Source: Synechococcus sp. CBW1108 (lineage in GTDB: Bacteria; Cyanobacteriota; Cyanobacteriia; PCC-6307; Cyanobiaceae). Taken from it: 64,000 nucleotides of DNA. This document shows positions 38,041-48,051 of the stretch, piece by piece (the stretch's first letter is position 1; each line of letters begins with the position of its first letter). Location: assembly GCF_015840335.1 (NCBI RefSeq), contig NZ_CP060395.1:2331277-2395276 (forward strand). Reading direction: 5' to 3'. Both the position numbers and the translations under genes were made by a program. The notes beneath the pieces are model-generated. The model searched no databases and had not been told where the DNA came from. It saw only the letters and a list, made by a program, of their open reading frames with translations.

Positions 38041-38363
38041 AACAGGCCCAGAAAGCGCTTGCGAGGGCCAGGGTCGCCGTCTTTCTCCTGCTGCCCGTCC
38101 TGCTTGTAGCGGGGCTTGTTGTCGCCGATGGTGAGCAGGGCCTCCTTGTTCTTCCACCACACCCAGTCGCGGATCGGGGGGGTGTTGGCCAGCTGCTGAC
38201 GGCTCAATCCCAGGCCCAATCTGGCTGAGGCGTCCAGCAGCACATCCAGCATCTCCTCACCGTTGCGGCAGCGGGCCAGGGCTTCATTCGTGCGCTTGGC
38301 CCCATTGAGGGCCTTGACAAGGGCATTGACCCGCTGAACCACCGACAACGACGCTGGGTTCAT
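38037..38363 (-). CDS. Small protein, possibly Nif11-like, function unknown
   Basis: A 108-residue soluble protein. The N-terminal half is helical (VVQRVNALVKALNGAKRTNEAL, ARLGLGLSRQQL) and recalls the Nif11/nitrile-hydratase-leader-like domains of cyanobacterial peptides, but the match is loose. The tail is Lys/Gly/Asp-rich ending KRFLGLF. There is no GG cleavage motif, so it is not an obvious precursor peptide. ATG at 38363; its TAG overlaps the ycf54 TAA by four bases in the opposite direction. Confidence 0.6.
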   Translation of the reverse strand: MNPASLSVVQRVNALVKALNGAKRTNEALARCRNGEEMLDVLLDASARLGLGLSRQQLANTPPIRDWVWWKNKEALLTIGDNKPRYKQDGQQEKDGDPGPRKRFLGLF

Positions 38364-38464
38364 TGGGCTAGCGGCTCGCTGCTGCGACCGTACCAGCGAT
38401 GGCCGGTGGGGGGGCTGACAAGCGGACGGTCATCGGGCGAGACTGGATCCAACGCGATGGACCG

Positions 38465-39124
38465 ATGACGTCCCCCTCACGGACCTGCCACCACTGGGTG
38501 ATCGGGGACGTCCATGGCTGCGCCGACTCCCTGGAACGACTGGTAGCCCGATTGCCGAGCGGCGATCGCCTCGTCCTTTGCGGGGATGTAATCAACCGCG
38601 GGCCCCAGATTCGCCGCACCATGGAGCTGGCCTGGGGCCTGGTGGAATCGGGCCGGGCCGTGTGGCTCAAGGGCAACCACGAGGCCGACCTGGTGGCCGC
38701 CCTCAACCAGGGCGACTGGTTTGCCCACCGGGCCCTGGCCGGTTCCGACACCTACCGCCAGCTTGGCGATCGTCACTGCCGCATCTGGCAGGAGCGGCTT
38801 GCCCAGTTGCCCTGCACCTACGGCGGCCCGGGTTGGCTCGCCACCCACGCCGGTTTCGATCCCGCCACCTGGCAGGTCGACCTCAGCATCCGCATGGCTT
38901 TCTGGCAGGCCTATGACGGCCGCTTCGGTGAGGTGGTGATCGGCCACACCCCTGGCCCCTACGTGCGGCGCCTCGGCCAGATCGTGATGGTCGACACCGG
39001 CGCCTGCTACGGCGGCGAGCTCTCGGCCTACTGTCCGGAAACCGGCGCCGTCCGTTCCGTTCCTGGCCTGCAGCAGGGCCAGTTCGGCAGCTTCAGCCAG
39101 CAGCTCCAGAGCTGCCTGCCTTGA
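38465..39124 (+). CDS. Metallophosphoesterase (PP1/ApaH-like serine/threonine phosphatase family)
   Basis: A roughly 219-residue calcineurin-like phosphoesterase. All metal-binding blocks are present in order: GDVHGC, GDVINRGP, KGNHE, ATHAGF and IGHTP. The closest families are bacterial PrpA/PrpB-type protein phosphatases and diadenosine tetraphosphatase ApaH; the short length fits the former. ATG 38465 places the first catalytic block 13 residues from the start. recC follows 23 bases after the stop, probably as part of the same transcript. Confidence 0.88.
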   Translation: MTSPSRTCHHWVIGDVHGCADSLERLVARLPSGDRLVLCGDVINRGPQIRRTMELAWGLVESGRAVWLKGNHEADLVAALNQGDWFAHRALAGSDTYRQLGDRHCRIWQERLAQLPCTYGGPGWLATHAGFDPATWQVDLSIRMAFWQAYDGRFGEVVIGHTPGPYVRRLGQIVMVDTGACYGGELSAYCPETGAVRSVPGLQQGQFGSFSQQLQSCLP

Positions 39125-39147
39125 TCCCCCACCGCTGAGCCAAGCCA

Positions 39148-42100
39148 TTGCTCACCGTCTTCCGGGGCAACCGGGCAGAACATCTGGCCGAACTTCTGGC
39201 CGCCCAGCTGCGGCTGAACCCCCCGGGCCCCTTCGACGAGGTGCAGGTGGTTGTGAACACCTGGCCCACCAGCCGCTGGCTCGGCGAGCAACTGGCCCTG
39301 AACCTCGGGGGCATCTCGGCCAACATCCGCTATCCCTTTCCAGGCAGCCAGCTGCGCCGGATCGTCAATGGGCTGCTGGCCGATGCCCCCGGCGACCGGG
39401 ATCCCTGGCGGGCCAACCAGTTGGTGTGGCCGGTGCTGAACCTGCTGCCCGAGCTGATGGAGCAGCCCGAGGGCGCCTCCCTGCGCCACTGGTGGAGCTG
39501 CCGCCAGGGCCGCAGCGGTGAACTCGATCGGGCCCAATGGCAGTTGGCCCGCAGCATCGCCGACGCCCTCGACGATGCGGGCCTTTACCGCCCTGACCTG
39601 CTGGCGGCCTGGTGGGCCGGCGAGGCCAGTGCGCCCGAGCAGGCCTGGCAGCGGTCGCTGCTGTTGCAGCTGCGTGACCTCCTGGGGGTGAAACCCTTCG
39701 GATTGCGGCTGCTTGACGCCATCGCCCTGCTGGAGCAGGGACCGGCGGCAGCAGCGGAGCTGCCCAACCCCCTGCGCCTCTTTGGGCTCAGCAGCCTGGC
39801 GCCGATCCAGGTGCAGCTGCTTCAGGCCCTGAGCCTCCACACCCAGGTGGATCTCTACCTGCTCACGCCCTGCCGCGACCTGTGGCAGCGCTGCACCAGT
39901 CGTCGCCAGCTGCTCAGCGATGCCATCGCACTGCGTCAGCCCCTTGATGGCGAGTGGCTGCTGCAGGCCTCTGGGATGGAGGCCCGTTTCGGGCGCCTGG
40001 GCGGCGAATTTCAGCAGTTGCTCGAGGGCAGCGGCGAAAGCGAGCTGGGCCAGGGGCAGGAGAAGGATCTGTTTGTGGCTCCCGCCGCCGGCCATCACGG
40101 CCCGGGGCCTGCGCCCCTGCTGCATCAGCTGCAGCAACAATTAGTGGATCCGGCTGGCCAACCCCAGCTGCAGCTGGCTGAGGCAGACAGCTCCCTGGAG
40201 TTTCACCGCTGTCCTGGCCCCCTGCGCCAGGTGCAGATCGTGCGCGATCGCATCCTGCAGCTGATGGCCGCAGACCCCACCCTCCAGCCCAGGGACGTGC
40301 TGGTGATGACGCCCCAGGTGGATGCCTTGGCGCCCTTGGTGGCGGCCGTGTTCGGCGATGGCGACGCCACCGGCGTGAGCCTCAACTGGCGTCTCACCGA
40401 CCGTAGCCAGCAGAGTGAGGCCAGCCTCAGCCGCAGCCTGCTGGCGCTGCTGGCGCTGGCCGGAGAACGGCTCACCGCATCGGCCCTGGAAGCCCTGCTG
40501 GAGAGCCCTGCCCTTCAGGCCCACTTCCAGCTCAGTGGGGCTGAGATGGCAGCGCTCCATCCGCTGCTGCAGCGCTGCGGCTTCCGCTGGGGCCTCGATG
40601 CCGAGGAGCGGGGCGGCCTGGCGGGCGGCAGCCTCGCCTGGGCAATTGACCGCTTGCTGCTCGGCCTGGTGCTGCCGGAGGAACCCGGTCTCGCCCCGGC
40701 CGAAACCGCCCCTTTGGCCTGCGGTGAGAGTGTGGAGCTGGTGGGCCGCTGGTTGCACCTGCTCACCCGGCTGCGCCACTGGCTCAAGGAGCTGCGGCGG
40801 CCCCGCCACTGCGATCGCTGGAACAGCTGTCTACGGGCCCTGCTGGTCGACCTGTTTGGGGAGGGCGGGGCCCAGGCCTGGGAGCTGCCCCTGGTGCTGG
40901 CCGCCATCGACGACTGGCAGCAGGCCGCCGCGGGCTGCGATCTGAAGCTGGAGGCGGCGGTGGTGGCCGCCGTGCTCGATGAGAGCCTGGCGGCCGATTC
41001 GGGCCGATTCGGCCACCGCAGCGGCGCCCTCACCATCAGTGCCCTGGAGCCGATGCGGGCGATTCCGCACCGGGTGGTGGTGCTGATGGGGCTCGATGCG
41101 GGCGTCTATCCGCGGCAGCAGCAGCGGCCCGGCTTCCACCTGTTGGAGCAGCAGCGCCGTCTCGGCGACCCCAATCCCGCCGACCAGGACCGCTACGTGC
41201 TGGTGGAGTCCCTGCTCTCGGCCCGGGACCACCTGCTGGTGAGCTGGAACAGCCGGGACCCCCGCAGCGGCGAGGAGCTGCCGCCTGCCACCCCGGTGCG
41301 CCAGTGGCTTGAGTGGCTCCAGGGCCAACTGGCCTGTAAGGGCAGCCGCCTGCTGGTGGACCACCCCGCCAACCCCCTTGACCGGGCCAATTTCCAGCCG
41401 CTGGCTGGGCGGCCGCCGGGCAGCTGTGATCGGCGCCTGCTCCGCGCCCGCCTGTTGCTGGACCAGCCCGCAGGACTTGACCCCCCCCAGCCCCTGGCCG
41501 CCAGCGAGCCCCCAGCTGAGGACCCTCCAGCGGCCGAGACCAGTCGGGGGAGCGATTCCTATGCCGACCTGCGCGACTGGCTGCTCGCCCCCCAGGCCAC
41601 CTGGCTGCAAGCGCTGGGGCTGCGGCCGCGGGAGTGGGCCGAGCGGCTCGATGACCTCGATCCCCTCAGCCTCGATGAACGGGGCCGGGCTGCCCTGCTG
41701 CGCCAGGCCCTCGCCAACCCCAACCCCAACAACATCGCCATCGACCTGGCCGATAGCGCCACCTGGCTGGAGCGGCACCGGGGCCAGGGCCTGTTGCCGC
41801 CCCTGGCGGCCGGTGAGCTTGAGGCCGGTGTGTTGAGCCAACGCTGGCGCAGCCTCCAGGCCAGCCTGGAGGCCCTGGGGCCCGAGCACCGGGACCAGGC
41901 CCAGTGGCAGAGCTGGCATCAGGAGCTGCTGTGGCGAGGTTCCTCCCTGCTGGTGCTGCATACGGCCAAGCCCCGCAGCCGCCACCGGCTGGAGCTGTGG
42001 CTGGCGCTGCTGCTGGCCGCCGCCGCCGACCAGGACCCCAGCGGCGGGGTGGTGGTTGCCCGCGGCGAGCGTGACTTCGGCGTGGCGCTGCGCCTGCTGG

Positions 42101-42411
42101 CGCCGGAGAGGGATTTCGCCCAGCGGGAACTGCAGCGCCTGGAGGCCCTGCGGCAGCAGTGGCGCCATCGCTGCTGGCCGGTGCCGCCTGAGACCGGCTG
42201 GGCCCTGCTCGAGAAGGGGCCGGAGCAGGCCATCCAGACCTGGGAGGGCTCCGGCCAGCGGGGCCCCGGCCAGCTCCGTGGCGAACGCCAGGAACCGGAA
42301 CAGGCCCTCTGTTTCGGCAGCGACCTCAGCGGTGCCAGCCTGCTGGCCAGTGGGGTGGTGGCCGCCCAGGCAGAGGAGCTACTGGCTCCCCTGCGCCAGC
42401 AGCTGCCATGA
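39148..42411 (+). CDS. recC: RecBCD enzyme subunit RecC (exodeoxyribonuclease V gamma)
   Basis: A 1087-residue RecC, the Chi-recognising and scaffold subunit of the RecBCD helicase-nuclease that processes double-strand breaks. The N-terminus LTVFRGNRAEHLAELLAAQL and VVNTWPTSRWLGEQLAL, the helicase-like TPQVDALAPLVAAVFG, and the RVVVLMGLDAGVYPR-Q-PGF block are typical. Helicase motifs are degenerate as expected for RecC. It begins at TTG 39148 and shares ATGA with recB. The order recC-recB-recD, with four-base overlaps throughout, shows a single translationally coupled operon. Confidence 0.95.
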   Translation: MLTVFRGNRAEHLAELLAAQLRLNPPGPFDEVQVVVNTWPTSRWLGEQLALNLGGISANIRYPFPGSQLRRIVNGLLADAPGDRDPWRANQLVWPVLNLLPELMEQPEGASLRHWWSCRQGRSGELDRAQWQLARSIADALDDAGLYRPDLLAAWWAGEASAPEQAWQRSLLLQLRDLLGVKPFGLRLLDAIALLEQGPAAAAELPNPLRLFGLSSLAPIQVQLLQALSLHTQVDLYLLTPCRDLWQRCTSRRQLLSDAIALRQPLDGEWLLQASGMEARFGRLGGEFQQLLEGSGESELGQGQEKDLFVAPAAGHHGPGPAPLLHQLQQQLVDPAGQPQLQLAEADSSLEFHRCPGPLRQVQIVRDRILQLMAADPTLQPRDVLVMTPQVDALAPLVAAVFGDGDATGVSLNWRLTDRSQQSEASLSRSLLALLALAGERLTASALEALLESPALQAHFQLSGAEMAALHPLLQRCGFRWGLDAEERGGLAGGSLAWAIDRLLLGLVLPEEPGLAPAETAPLACGESVELVGRWLHLLTRLRHWLKELRRPRHCDRWNSCLRALLVDLFGEGGAQAWELPLVLAAIDDWQQAAAGCDLKLEAAVVAAVLDESLAADSGRFGHRSGALTISALEPMRAIPHRVVVLMGLDAGVYPRQQQRPGFHLLEQQRRLGDPNPADQDRYVLVESLLSARDHLLVSWNSRDPRSGEELPPATPVRQWLEWLQGQLACKGSRLLVDHPANPLDRANFQPLAGRPPGSCDRRLLRARLLLDQPAGLDPPQPLAASEPPAEDPPAAETSRGSDSYADLRDWLLAPQATWLQALGLRPREWAERLDDLDPLSLDERGRAALLRQALANPNPNNIAIDLADSATWLERHRGQGLLPPLAAGELEAGVLSQRWRSLQASLEALGPEHRDQAQWQSWHQELLWRGSSLLVLHTAKPRSRHRLELWLALLLAAAADQDPSGGVVVARGERDFGVALRLLAPERDFAQRELQRLEALRQQWRHRCWPVPPETGWALLEKGPEQAIQTWEGSGQRGPGQLRGERQEPEQALCFGSDLSGASLLASGVVAAQAEELLAPLRQQLP

Positions 42412-45400
42412 CGACGCTGCCTCCCCTGGCCGAGCAACCCTTTGAGGCCAACGCCTTCCCGCTGGATCCGGGCATCCGCCTGCTCGAGGCCAGTGCCGGC
42501 ACCGGCAAGACCTTCGCCCTGGCCCAACTGGTGCTGCGCTACGTGGCCGAGGCCGAGCTGAGCCTGCGTCAGCTGCTTGTGGTGACCTTCACCGATGCCG
42601 CCGCCGCCGAACTGCGGGACCGCATCGGCCAGCGGTTGCAGTTGGCCCTGGCCTGTCTGGATGATCCGCAGCTGGAGGCCCCCGATCCCACCCTGGCCCA
42701 GTGGCTGGAGCGGCAGCGGCCCCGGGCGGGATCCCTACGGGCCCGGCTGCTGCTCGCCCTCGAGCAGCTCGATGCCGCCGACATCACCACCATCCATGGC
42801 TTCTGCCGCCGCAGCCTGCAGCGCCAGGCCCTGGAGGCTGGCCTGCCCCCTGAGCTCCAGCTCGAAAGCGACAACGGCACCCTGGTGCGCCAGGTGGCCC
42901 ACGACTACTGGCAGCGCCAGGTGTTGCCCTTGAAAAGCACCCTGCTGGCTGGGCTGCAGCAGCGGCTGGGTGGCCCGGAGCGGCTGGAGAGCCTGCTGCG
43001 TCAACTCGATGGCGACCCGGCCCTCCAGCTGGAGCCCCTGCCGCCAGAAATCGATGCTGATGCCCCCCTGCCCCCCCAGCTCGAAGCCCTCTGGGCTGGG
43101 GCCTGGTGTCGCTTTCAGCGGCTCTGGGGCGACCATGGCCGCGCCCTGGAGGCGGCTTTCTGCTGCTCCGCCGGCCAGTGGCGCGCCCTGGGAATTAAAT
43201 CCACCACTCCCTACAGCCCCCGACCGACCAAGGACCGTTGCGCCCTGGTGGACGGCTGGATCGCCGCCCAGCCCAGCGGCGGTGACTATGGGGCTACGGC
43301 CGGCGGCGGCGCCGGGGGGCTGCTACGCGACTACTTCCACCCGGGTGCCTTTCTCAAGCTGGCTCGCGGCATCGAAGGGGAGCGGCCATCCCTGCCGGAG
43401 CGCCCCCTGCTGGAGGCAATCGCCCAGGTGCTGGACGGGCCGGCGGAGGCCCTGCTGCTGCATGCCTGCCACTGGGGCCGGGCCGAGTTGAACAGGCGCC
43501 GTCGCCAGAGTGGCCGGCTCGGTTTCGCCCAGCTGCTGGAGGGCCTCGATCCAGGCGAGCAGGCCAGCACCCCCCTTTTGGAGGTGGTGGGGCAGCGCTA
43601 CGCCGTGGCCCTGGTCGATGAGTTTCAGGACACCGACCCGATCCAGTGGCGAATCCTCTCGCGGGCGTTCCAGCCCGGGCGGCACCGGCTGGTGCTGGTG
43701 GGCGATCCCAAGCAGGCGATCTATCGCTTTCGCGGCGGCGAATTGGCCACCTACCTGCGGGCCCGCCAGGCCGCCATCGCCGGGGGGGGCATCAGCAGCC
43801 TCACCGACAACTACCGCTCCACCGAGGCCCTGATCGCAGGCCTCAACGGGCTGATGCGGCCGGGCCTGCGCCGCAGCGGCCTGCCCGTACCCCCGGTGCA
43901 GGCCAAAGTGACTCGGAGCGGCCTGGTTTTGCCTGAGGGTCAAGCCCCCTTGCAGTTGCTCTGGCTTGGCGGCCAGCGCCGGGCCGGGCAGAAACCGCCA
44001 AGCCGCAGCAGCTTGGAGCGGCAACTGCCCGGCCAAATCGCCAGCTTCATCACGGTCCTGCTCAAGCGGGGCCTCGACGCCAACGCCATCTGCCTGCTGG
44101 TGAGCACCCATCGCCAGGCCGAAGCCCTGCGGGGCGCCCTCGAAAGCTGTGGCATCGCCAGCCGGCTGGTGAGCCAGGGGGATGTGTTTGAAAGTGCCGG
44201 TGCCACTGCCCTGCAACGGTTGCTGGATGCCCTGGCCGAGCCCGGCCGGGCCCAGCGGCTGCGGTTGCTGGCCGCATCGCCCCTGCTGGGCTGGAGTGCG
44301 ACCCAGATTGCCAAAGCCAGTCAGGACGAATGGAGCAGCCTGGCCGCTCGCCTGGCCCAGCTCGCCGCCCAGCTGCCCCGGCGGGGGCTACTCGGCGTGC
44401 TGGCCAGCCTGCTGGAGCAGCGGCAGCTGGCCCGGCTCTCCCTGGGGGGGCGGGTGCTGGCGGATCTGCAGCAGTGCGGCGAGCTGGTAGCGGAGCGGAT
44501 CCACTCAGACCAGCTGGGGGCGGCTGCGGCGGCCGACTGGTTGCGGCGGCTGCGGCTCGATCCCGACCGCTCCGTGCCCGACGCCCACCAGCCCCATAGC
44601 GATGGGGTGGATGCGGCCGTGTCGGTGGTGACCGTGCACCGCAGTAAGGGGCTGGAATATCCGGTGGTGATCTGTCCCTACCTGTGGCAGGCCCCCGGCG
44701 GCAGCCAGGGACCCCAGCGACTCGGGGTGCGCTGGACACCTCCGCAAAGCGGTGATCCCCTGCTGGACCTGCACCTGAACGGTCACTGGGGTACGGGCCA
44801 TGCCGCCAGAGACCAACAGCTGCAGGCCGAACTGCAGGAGCGGGAGCGCCTTGCCTATGTGGCCGCCACCAGGGCCCAGCAGCTGCTCGTGCTGGCCTGG
44901 GGCCCGGCCCAGGGGCAGCAGGGCAACCCCCTCCACCCCTGGCTCTTTGACCAGGACGATCCCCCCTCTGCCCACCAGGATCCCTACGGGGGCCGCAGCG
45001 ATGGCGAGTGGCGAGAGCTGCTGGAGCAGGAGATCGCTCGCCGCCAGCTGCAGCTCACCCTGGTGGATCCCCCCGCCGCCAGCGGCGCCCCCCTCCAGGC
45101 CTGCGCCCCCCTAGCGGCCGAGCCGCTGCAGCGGGGCCCGGTGCCCTTGGCGCCTTTCGACACCACCTGGGGGCGGAGCAGCTACACCAGCTGGACCCAG
45201 GCAAGCCACAGCGCCGCCCCCGACGCCCTCGAAGAGGGCCGGGAAACCGATGCCCTGGCCATGGAGCTCGAAGTCCAGCCCGGAGATGACCCGGGCCCCC
45301 TGGCCTGGACAGAAGACGGCCCTTTGGCCAGCTTCCCCAGGGGCGCCCAGGCCGGGGATTGCCTGCACCGGATCCTCGAGCAGATCGATTTTCGCCAGAG

Positions 45401-46094
45401 CGTGGCCCACCAGAGCGAAGTTTGTGCCAGGGAGCTCCAGCGGGCCGGTATCGCCGCGCTCCATAACGAAGCGGTGCTGCTCGGCCTTGAGCAGCTGCTG
45501 GCCACGCCCTTCGGCGGGGAGCTGGGGGGTTTCCAGCTGGCCCAGCTGGCCCAGGCCGAGCGCCTCAACGAGATGAATTTCGACCTGCCCATCACCCTGG
45601 TGCGGGCCAGCTCCCTGGCGAGTCCATTCGCTGCCCACCCCCAGGGCTGGTTCGGGGGCGCCTACGCCGAGCAGCTGGCCCGGCTGGAGCTGGCCAGCCA
45701 GGGCTTCCTCACCGGCTCGATCGACCTGGTGTTTCGCCATGGCGAGCGCTGGTGGGTGGCCGACTGGAAGAGCAACTGGCTGGGCGAGCGAGATGGCCAG
45801 GGCCAGCCCCTCCACTGCGGTCCACGCCACTACGGCGCCGCCGCCATGGCCGAGTTGATGGCCACCAACCACTACCCCCTGCAGGCCCACCTCTATCTGG
45901 TGGCCCTGCACCGCTACCTGCGCTGGCGTCTGCCGGGATACAGCCCCCAGCTCCACCTCGGCGGCTATGCCTATGTATTTCTGCGCGGGGTTCCCGGTGC
46001 CACCGAGGCGGGGGCGGTGCCGGGAGTGTTTCTGGAGCGCCCGCCCCTGGCGCGGCTGCTGCAGCTAGACCAGAACCTGGGGGGGCCAGCATGA
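42408..46094 (+). CDS. recB: RecBCD enzyme subunit RecB (exodeoxyribonuclease V beta)
   Basis: A 1228-residue 3'-5' SF1 helicase plus nuclease. Walker A is ASAGTGKTFAL (about residues 27-37), motif II region ALVDEFQDTDP, motif III GDPKQAIYRFRGG, motif V VVTVHRSKGLEYPVV and motif VI LAYVAATRAQQ. The C-terminal nuclease domain keeps its catalytic Asp/Lys in GSIDLVF and VADWKSNWLG, so it should be active. The N-terminal ATG overlaps the recC stop and the TGA overlaps recD. Length is normal for the family. Confidence 0.97.
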   Translation: MTTLPPLAEQPFEANAFPLDPGIRLLEASAGTGKTFALAQLVLRYVAEAELSLRQLLVVTFTDAAAAELRDRIGQRLQLALACLDDPQLEAPDPTLAQWLERQRPRAGSLRARLLLALEQLDAADITTIHGFCRRSLQRQALEAGLPPELQLESDNGTLVRQVAHDYWQRQVLPLKSTLLAGLQQRLGGPERLESLLRQLDGDPALQLEPLPPEIDADAPLPPQLEALWAGAWCRFQRLWGDHGRALEAAFCCSAGQWRALGIKSTTPYSPRPTKDRCALVDGWIAAQPSGGDYGATAGGGAGGLLRDYFHPGAFLKLARGIEGERPSLPERPLLEAIAQVLDGPAEALLLHACHWGRAELNRRRRQSGRLGFAQLLEGLDPGEQASTPLLEVVGQRYAVALVDEFQDTDPIQWRILSRAFQPGRHRLVLVGDPKQAIYRFRGGELATYLRARQAAIAGGGISSLTDNYRSTEALIAGLNGLMRPGLRRSGLPVPPVQAKVTRSGLVLPEGQAPLQLLWLGGQRRAGQKPPSRSSLERQLPGQIASFITVLLKRGLDANAICLLVSTHRQAEALRGALESCGIASRLVSQGDVFESAGATALQRLLDALAEPGRAQRLRLLAASPLLGWSATQIAKASQDEWSSLAARLAQLAAQLPRRGLLGVLASLLEQRQLARLSLGGRVLADLQQCGELVAERIHSDQLGAAAAADWLRRLRLDPDRSVPDAHQPHSDGVDAAVSVVTVHRSKGLEYPVVICPYLWQAPGGSQGPQRLGVRWTPPQSGDPLLDLHLNGHWGTGHAARDQQLQAELQERERLAYVAATRAQQLLVLAWGPAQGQQGNPLHPWLFDQDDPPSAHQDPYGGRSDGEWRELLEQEIARRQLQLTLVDPPAASGAPLQACAPLAAEPLQRGPVPLAPFDTTWGRSSYTSWTQASHSAAPDALEEGRETDALAMELEVQPGDDPGPLAWTEDGPLASFPRGAQAGDCLHRILEQIDFRQSVAHQSEVCARELQRAGIAALHNEAVLLGLEQLLATPFGGELGGFQLAQLAQAERLNEMNFDLPITLVRASSLASPFAAHPQGWFGGAYAEQLARLELASQGFLTGSIDLVFRHGERWWVADWKSNWLGERDGQGQPLHCGPRHYGAAAMAELMATNHYPLQAHLYLVALHRYLRWRLPGYSPQLHLGGYAYVFLRGVPGATEAGAVPGVFLERPPLARLLQLDQNLGGPA

Positions 46095-47656
46095 GCAGCT
46101 CGCCCCCAGCCCAGGAGCAACCGCGCTGGCTGCAGGCCCTGGCAGCTGCCCTGGGGGAAGCCCTGCCGCGGCTGCACGGCTGCAAACCCGATCCCCTGGT
46201 GGCCGAACTGATCGGGGCCCTGGCCACGGCCCTGGCCGAGGGCCAGCTGGAGATTGCCGTGCCCAGTGCCCTCCATCAACAGGCCCTGGCCAGATCGCCG
46301 TTGGCCGCCGAGCCCGATGGCCCGCTGGTGATGACGGATGGGCGATTGCAGTGGCGCCGCTGGCAACGCCAGCGGGAAGGGGTGCTGCAGCAGCTGATCG
46401 AGCGGGCCCAGCGGCCCCTGGAGGCCGGTGGCGGGGCAGCTCCCGCAGCCCAACTGGAGGGTCTCGACCCTGATCAGCAACTGGCCGTCAGGGCAGTGCT
46501 GGAGCAGGGCCTCGTGCTACTGGAGGGCGGCCCGGGTACCGGCAAGACGAGCACTGTGGCGCGCATGTTGGTGGCGCTGGTGGCCGAACAGCCGGCCAGT
46601 CGCCTCCAGCTGGCCGCCCCCACCGGCAAGGCCGCTGCCCGGTTGCGCGCCGCCCTGGCGGGCACAGACCTGCATCTCCCCTGCAGCACCCTGCACCGGT
46701 TACTGGAGAGCCGGGGCGATCGCTTCGGCCGCAATCGCCACAACCCCCTGGCCCTCGACCTACTGGTGGTGGATGAGGTGTCGATGGTGGATCTGCCGCT
46801 GATGCAGGCCCTGCTGGATGCCTTGCCAGCCAGCTGCCGGCTGGTGTTGGTGGGCGATGGGGCCCAGCTGCCGCCGGTGGGTCCAGGCTCGGTGCTGCTC
46901 GACCTGCAGGAGCCCGCTCGTCGCCTCGCCCTGGGCAGCGCCGCCATTGAGCTGCGCACTACTTACCGCAACAACGGCCGTATCGCCGCCGTAGCGGCGG
47001 CGCTCCGGGAGGGGGAGCAGCCGCTCGAGCCCCTGCTGGCCCGCATGCTGGACCCGGCGCCAGCCGACTCAAACCTGCAGTGGCTCCAGGCGCCCTCCCA
47101 CTGCTTACCAGCAGCCCTGCTGGAGCGGTTGCGGCGCCACCAGTTGGATCTCGAGCAGCTCTGCCGCCACTGGGCCCCCAATGATTCCTCTGCCACCAGC
47201 TCCCTGCTGGGCGCCCTCGATCGCTGCCTGGTGATGTCTCCGCTGCGCCGCGGTCGCTGGGGGGTCGGGGCCATCCACCAGGCCCTGCTGGGGGAAGCCG
47301 CCACCCGATCGCCCCAGCACTGGCCCCTCGGCACACCGGTGCTCTGCCGCCACAACCTGGTGGACCTTGGCCTGGCCAACGGCGATGTGGGCCTGGTGGT
47401 GGAGCATGGCGGCGAGCGCCGGCTGCTGTTTGCGAACCCGGGCAGCCCCGAGCCCCTCTGGATCCACCCGGCCCAGCTACCGGATGCCGAGCCGGCCCTG
47501 GCCCTCACGGTGCACAAGGCCCAGGGCAGTGAGGCTGAGGAGGTGTGGGTGCTGATGCCCGCCACCGGCCGGCCCCAGCAACGCCTGCTCTACACGGCCC
47601 TCACCAGGGCAAGGCAGCTGGCGATCCTGATCACGCCGGTTACCACCCCCTTTTAA
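46091..47656 (+). CDS. recD: RecBCD enzyme subunit RecD (exodeoxyribonuclease V alpha)
   Basis: A 521-residue 5'-3' SF1B helicase. Walker A is GGPGTGKTST, followed by APTGKAAARLR, the DEAD-like LVVDEVSMVD, LVLVGDGAQLPPVGPG and the C-terminal LTVHKAQGSEAEEVWVL with YTALTRARQL. ATG 46091 overlaps the recB stop (ATGA); the frame is also open upstream inside recB but has no RecD sequence. RecD makes the complex fast and processive and activates the nuclease. Confidence 0.96.
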   Translation: MSSSPPAQEQPRWLQALAAALGEALPRLHGCKPDPLVAELIGALATALAEGQLEIAVPSALHQQALARSPLAAEPDGPLVMTDGRLQWRRWQRQREGVLQQLIERAQRPLEAGGGAAPAAQLEGLDPDQQLAVRAVLEQGLVLLEGGPGTGKTSTVARMLVALVAEQPASRLQLAAPTGKAAARLRAALAGTDLHLPCSTLHRLLESRGDRFGRNRHNPLALDLLVVDEVSMVDLPLMQALLDALPASCRLVLVGDGAQLPPVGPGSVLLDLQEPARRLALGSAAIELRTTYRNNGRIAAVAAALREGEQPLEPLLARMLDPAPADSNLQWLQAPSHCLPAALLERLRRHQLDLEQLCRHWAPNDSSATSSLLGALDRCLVMSPLRRGRWGVGAIHQALLGEAATRSPQHWPLGTPVLCRHNLVDLGLANGDVGLVVEHGGERRLLFANPGSPEPLWIHPAQLPDAEPALALTVHKAQGSEAEEVWVLMPATGRPQQRLLYTALTRARQLAILITPVTTPF

Positions 47657-47685
47657 CAGCCGCCCCGCCCCGCCAAAGTTATTTG

Positions 47686-48051
47686 GTGAGCACAACCGAA
47701 ATCCCTGGCCCAGGTGGAAGGGTCGAGCGCCCCTGGGGTTGGTATGAATCCCTGGCCAGCGGCGAGCACTATCTGGTGAAACGGCTCCTGATTCGCCGCG
47801 GCCAGCGGCTCAGCTTGCAGCGACACCAGCACCGCTGCGAGCACTGGGTCGTAGTGGCAGGCGATGGCCAGCTACAGGTGGCCGATGAACTGATCGCCGC
47901 AGCCGCGGGAACCAGCGTGTTCATCCCCCAGGGGGCCCTGCACCGGGCCAGTGGCGGCCATGGGGATTTGGAGATCGTCGAGGTGCAGCGGGGCGAGTGG
48001 CTCAGCGAAAACGACATCGAAAGGCTGGCCGACGATTTTGGGCGGATCTGA
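47686..48051 (+). CDS. Cupin, mannose-6-phosphate isomerase type II-like
   Basis: A 121-residue single cupin domain similar to the C-terminal isomerase domain of ManC/AlgA (type II phosphomannose isomerase). The pattern RPWGWYESL, HYLVKRLLIRRGQRLSLQRH, QHRCEHWVVVAGDGQL and SVFIPQGALHRAS gives the metal-binding His/Glu set H-H-E...H. Stand-alone versions are common in cyanobacteria and would interconvert mannose-6-P and fructose-6-P for GDP-mannose supply. Start GTG 47686 (or TTG one codon earlier), 29 bases after recD. Confidence 0.85.
   Translation: MSTTEIPGPGGRVERPWGWYESLASGEHYLVKRLLIRRGQRLSLQRHQHRCEHWVVVAGDGQLQVADELIAAAAGTSVFIPQGALHRASGGHGDLEIVEVQRGEWLSENDIERLADDFGRI

Noticed and set aside
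39028-42168. Long antisense frames (370 and 445 codons) over the recC gene
   Set aside because: Composition-driven shadows; the plus strand encodes an unmistakable RecC.
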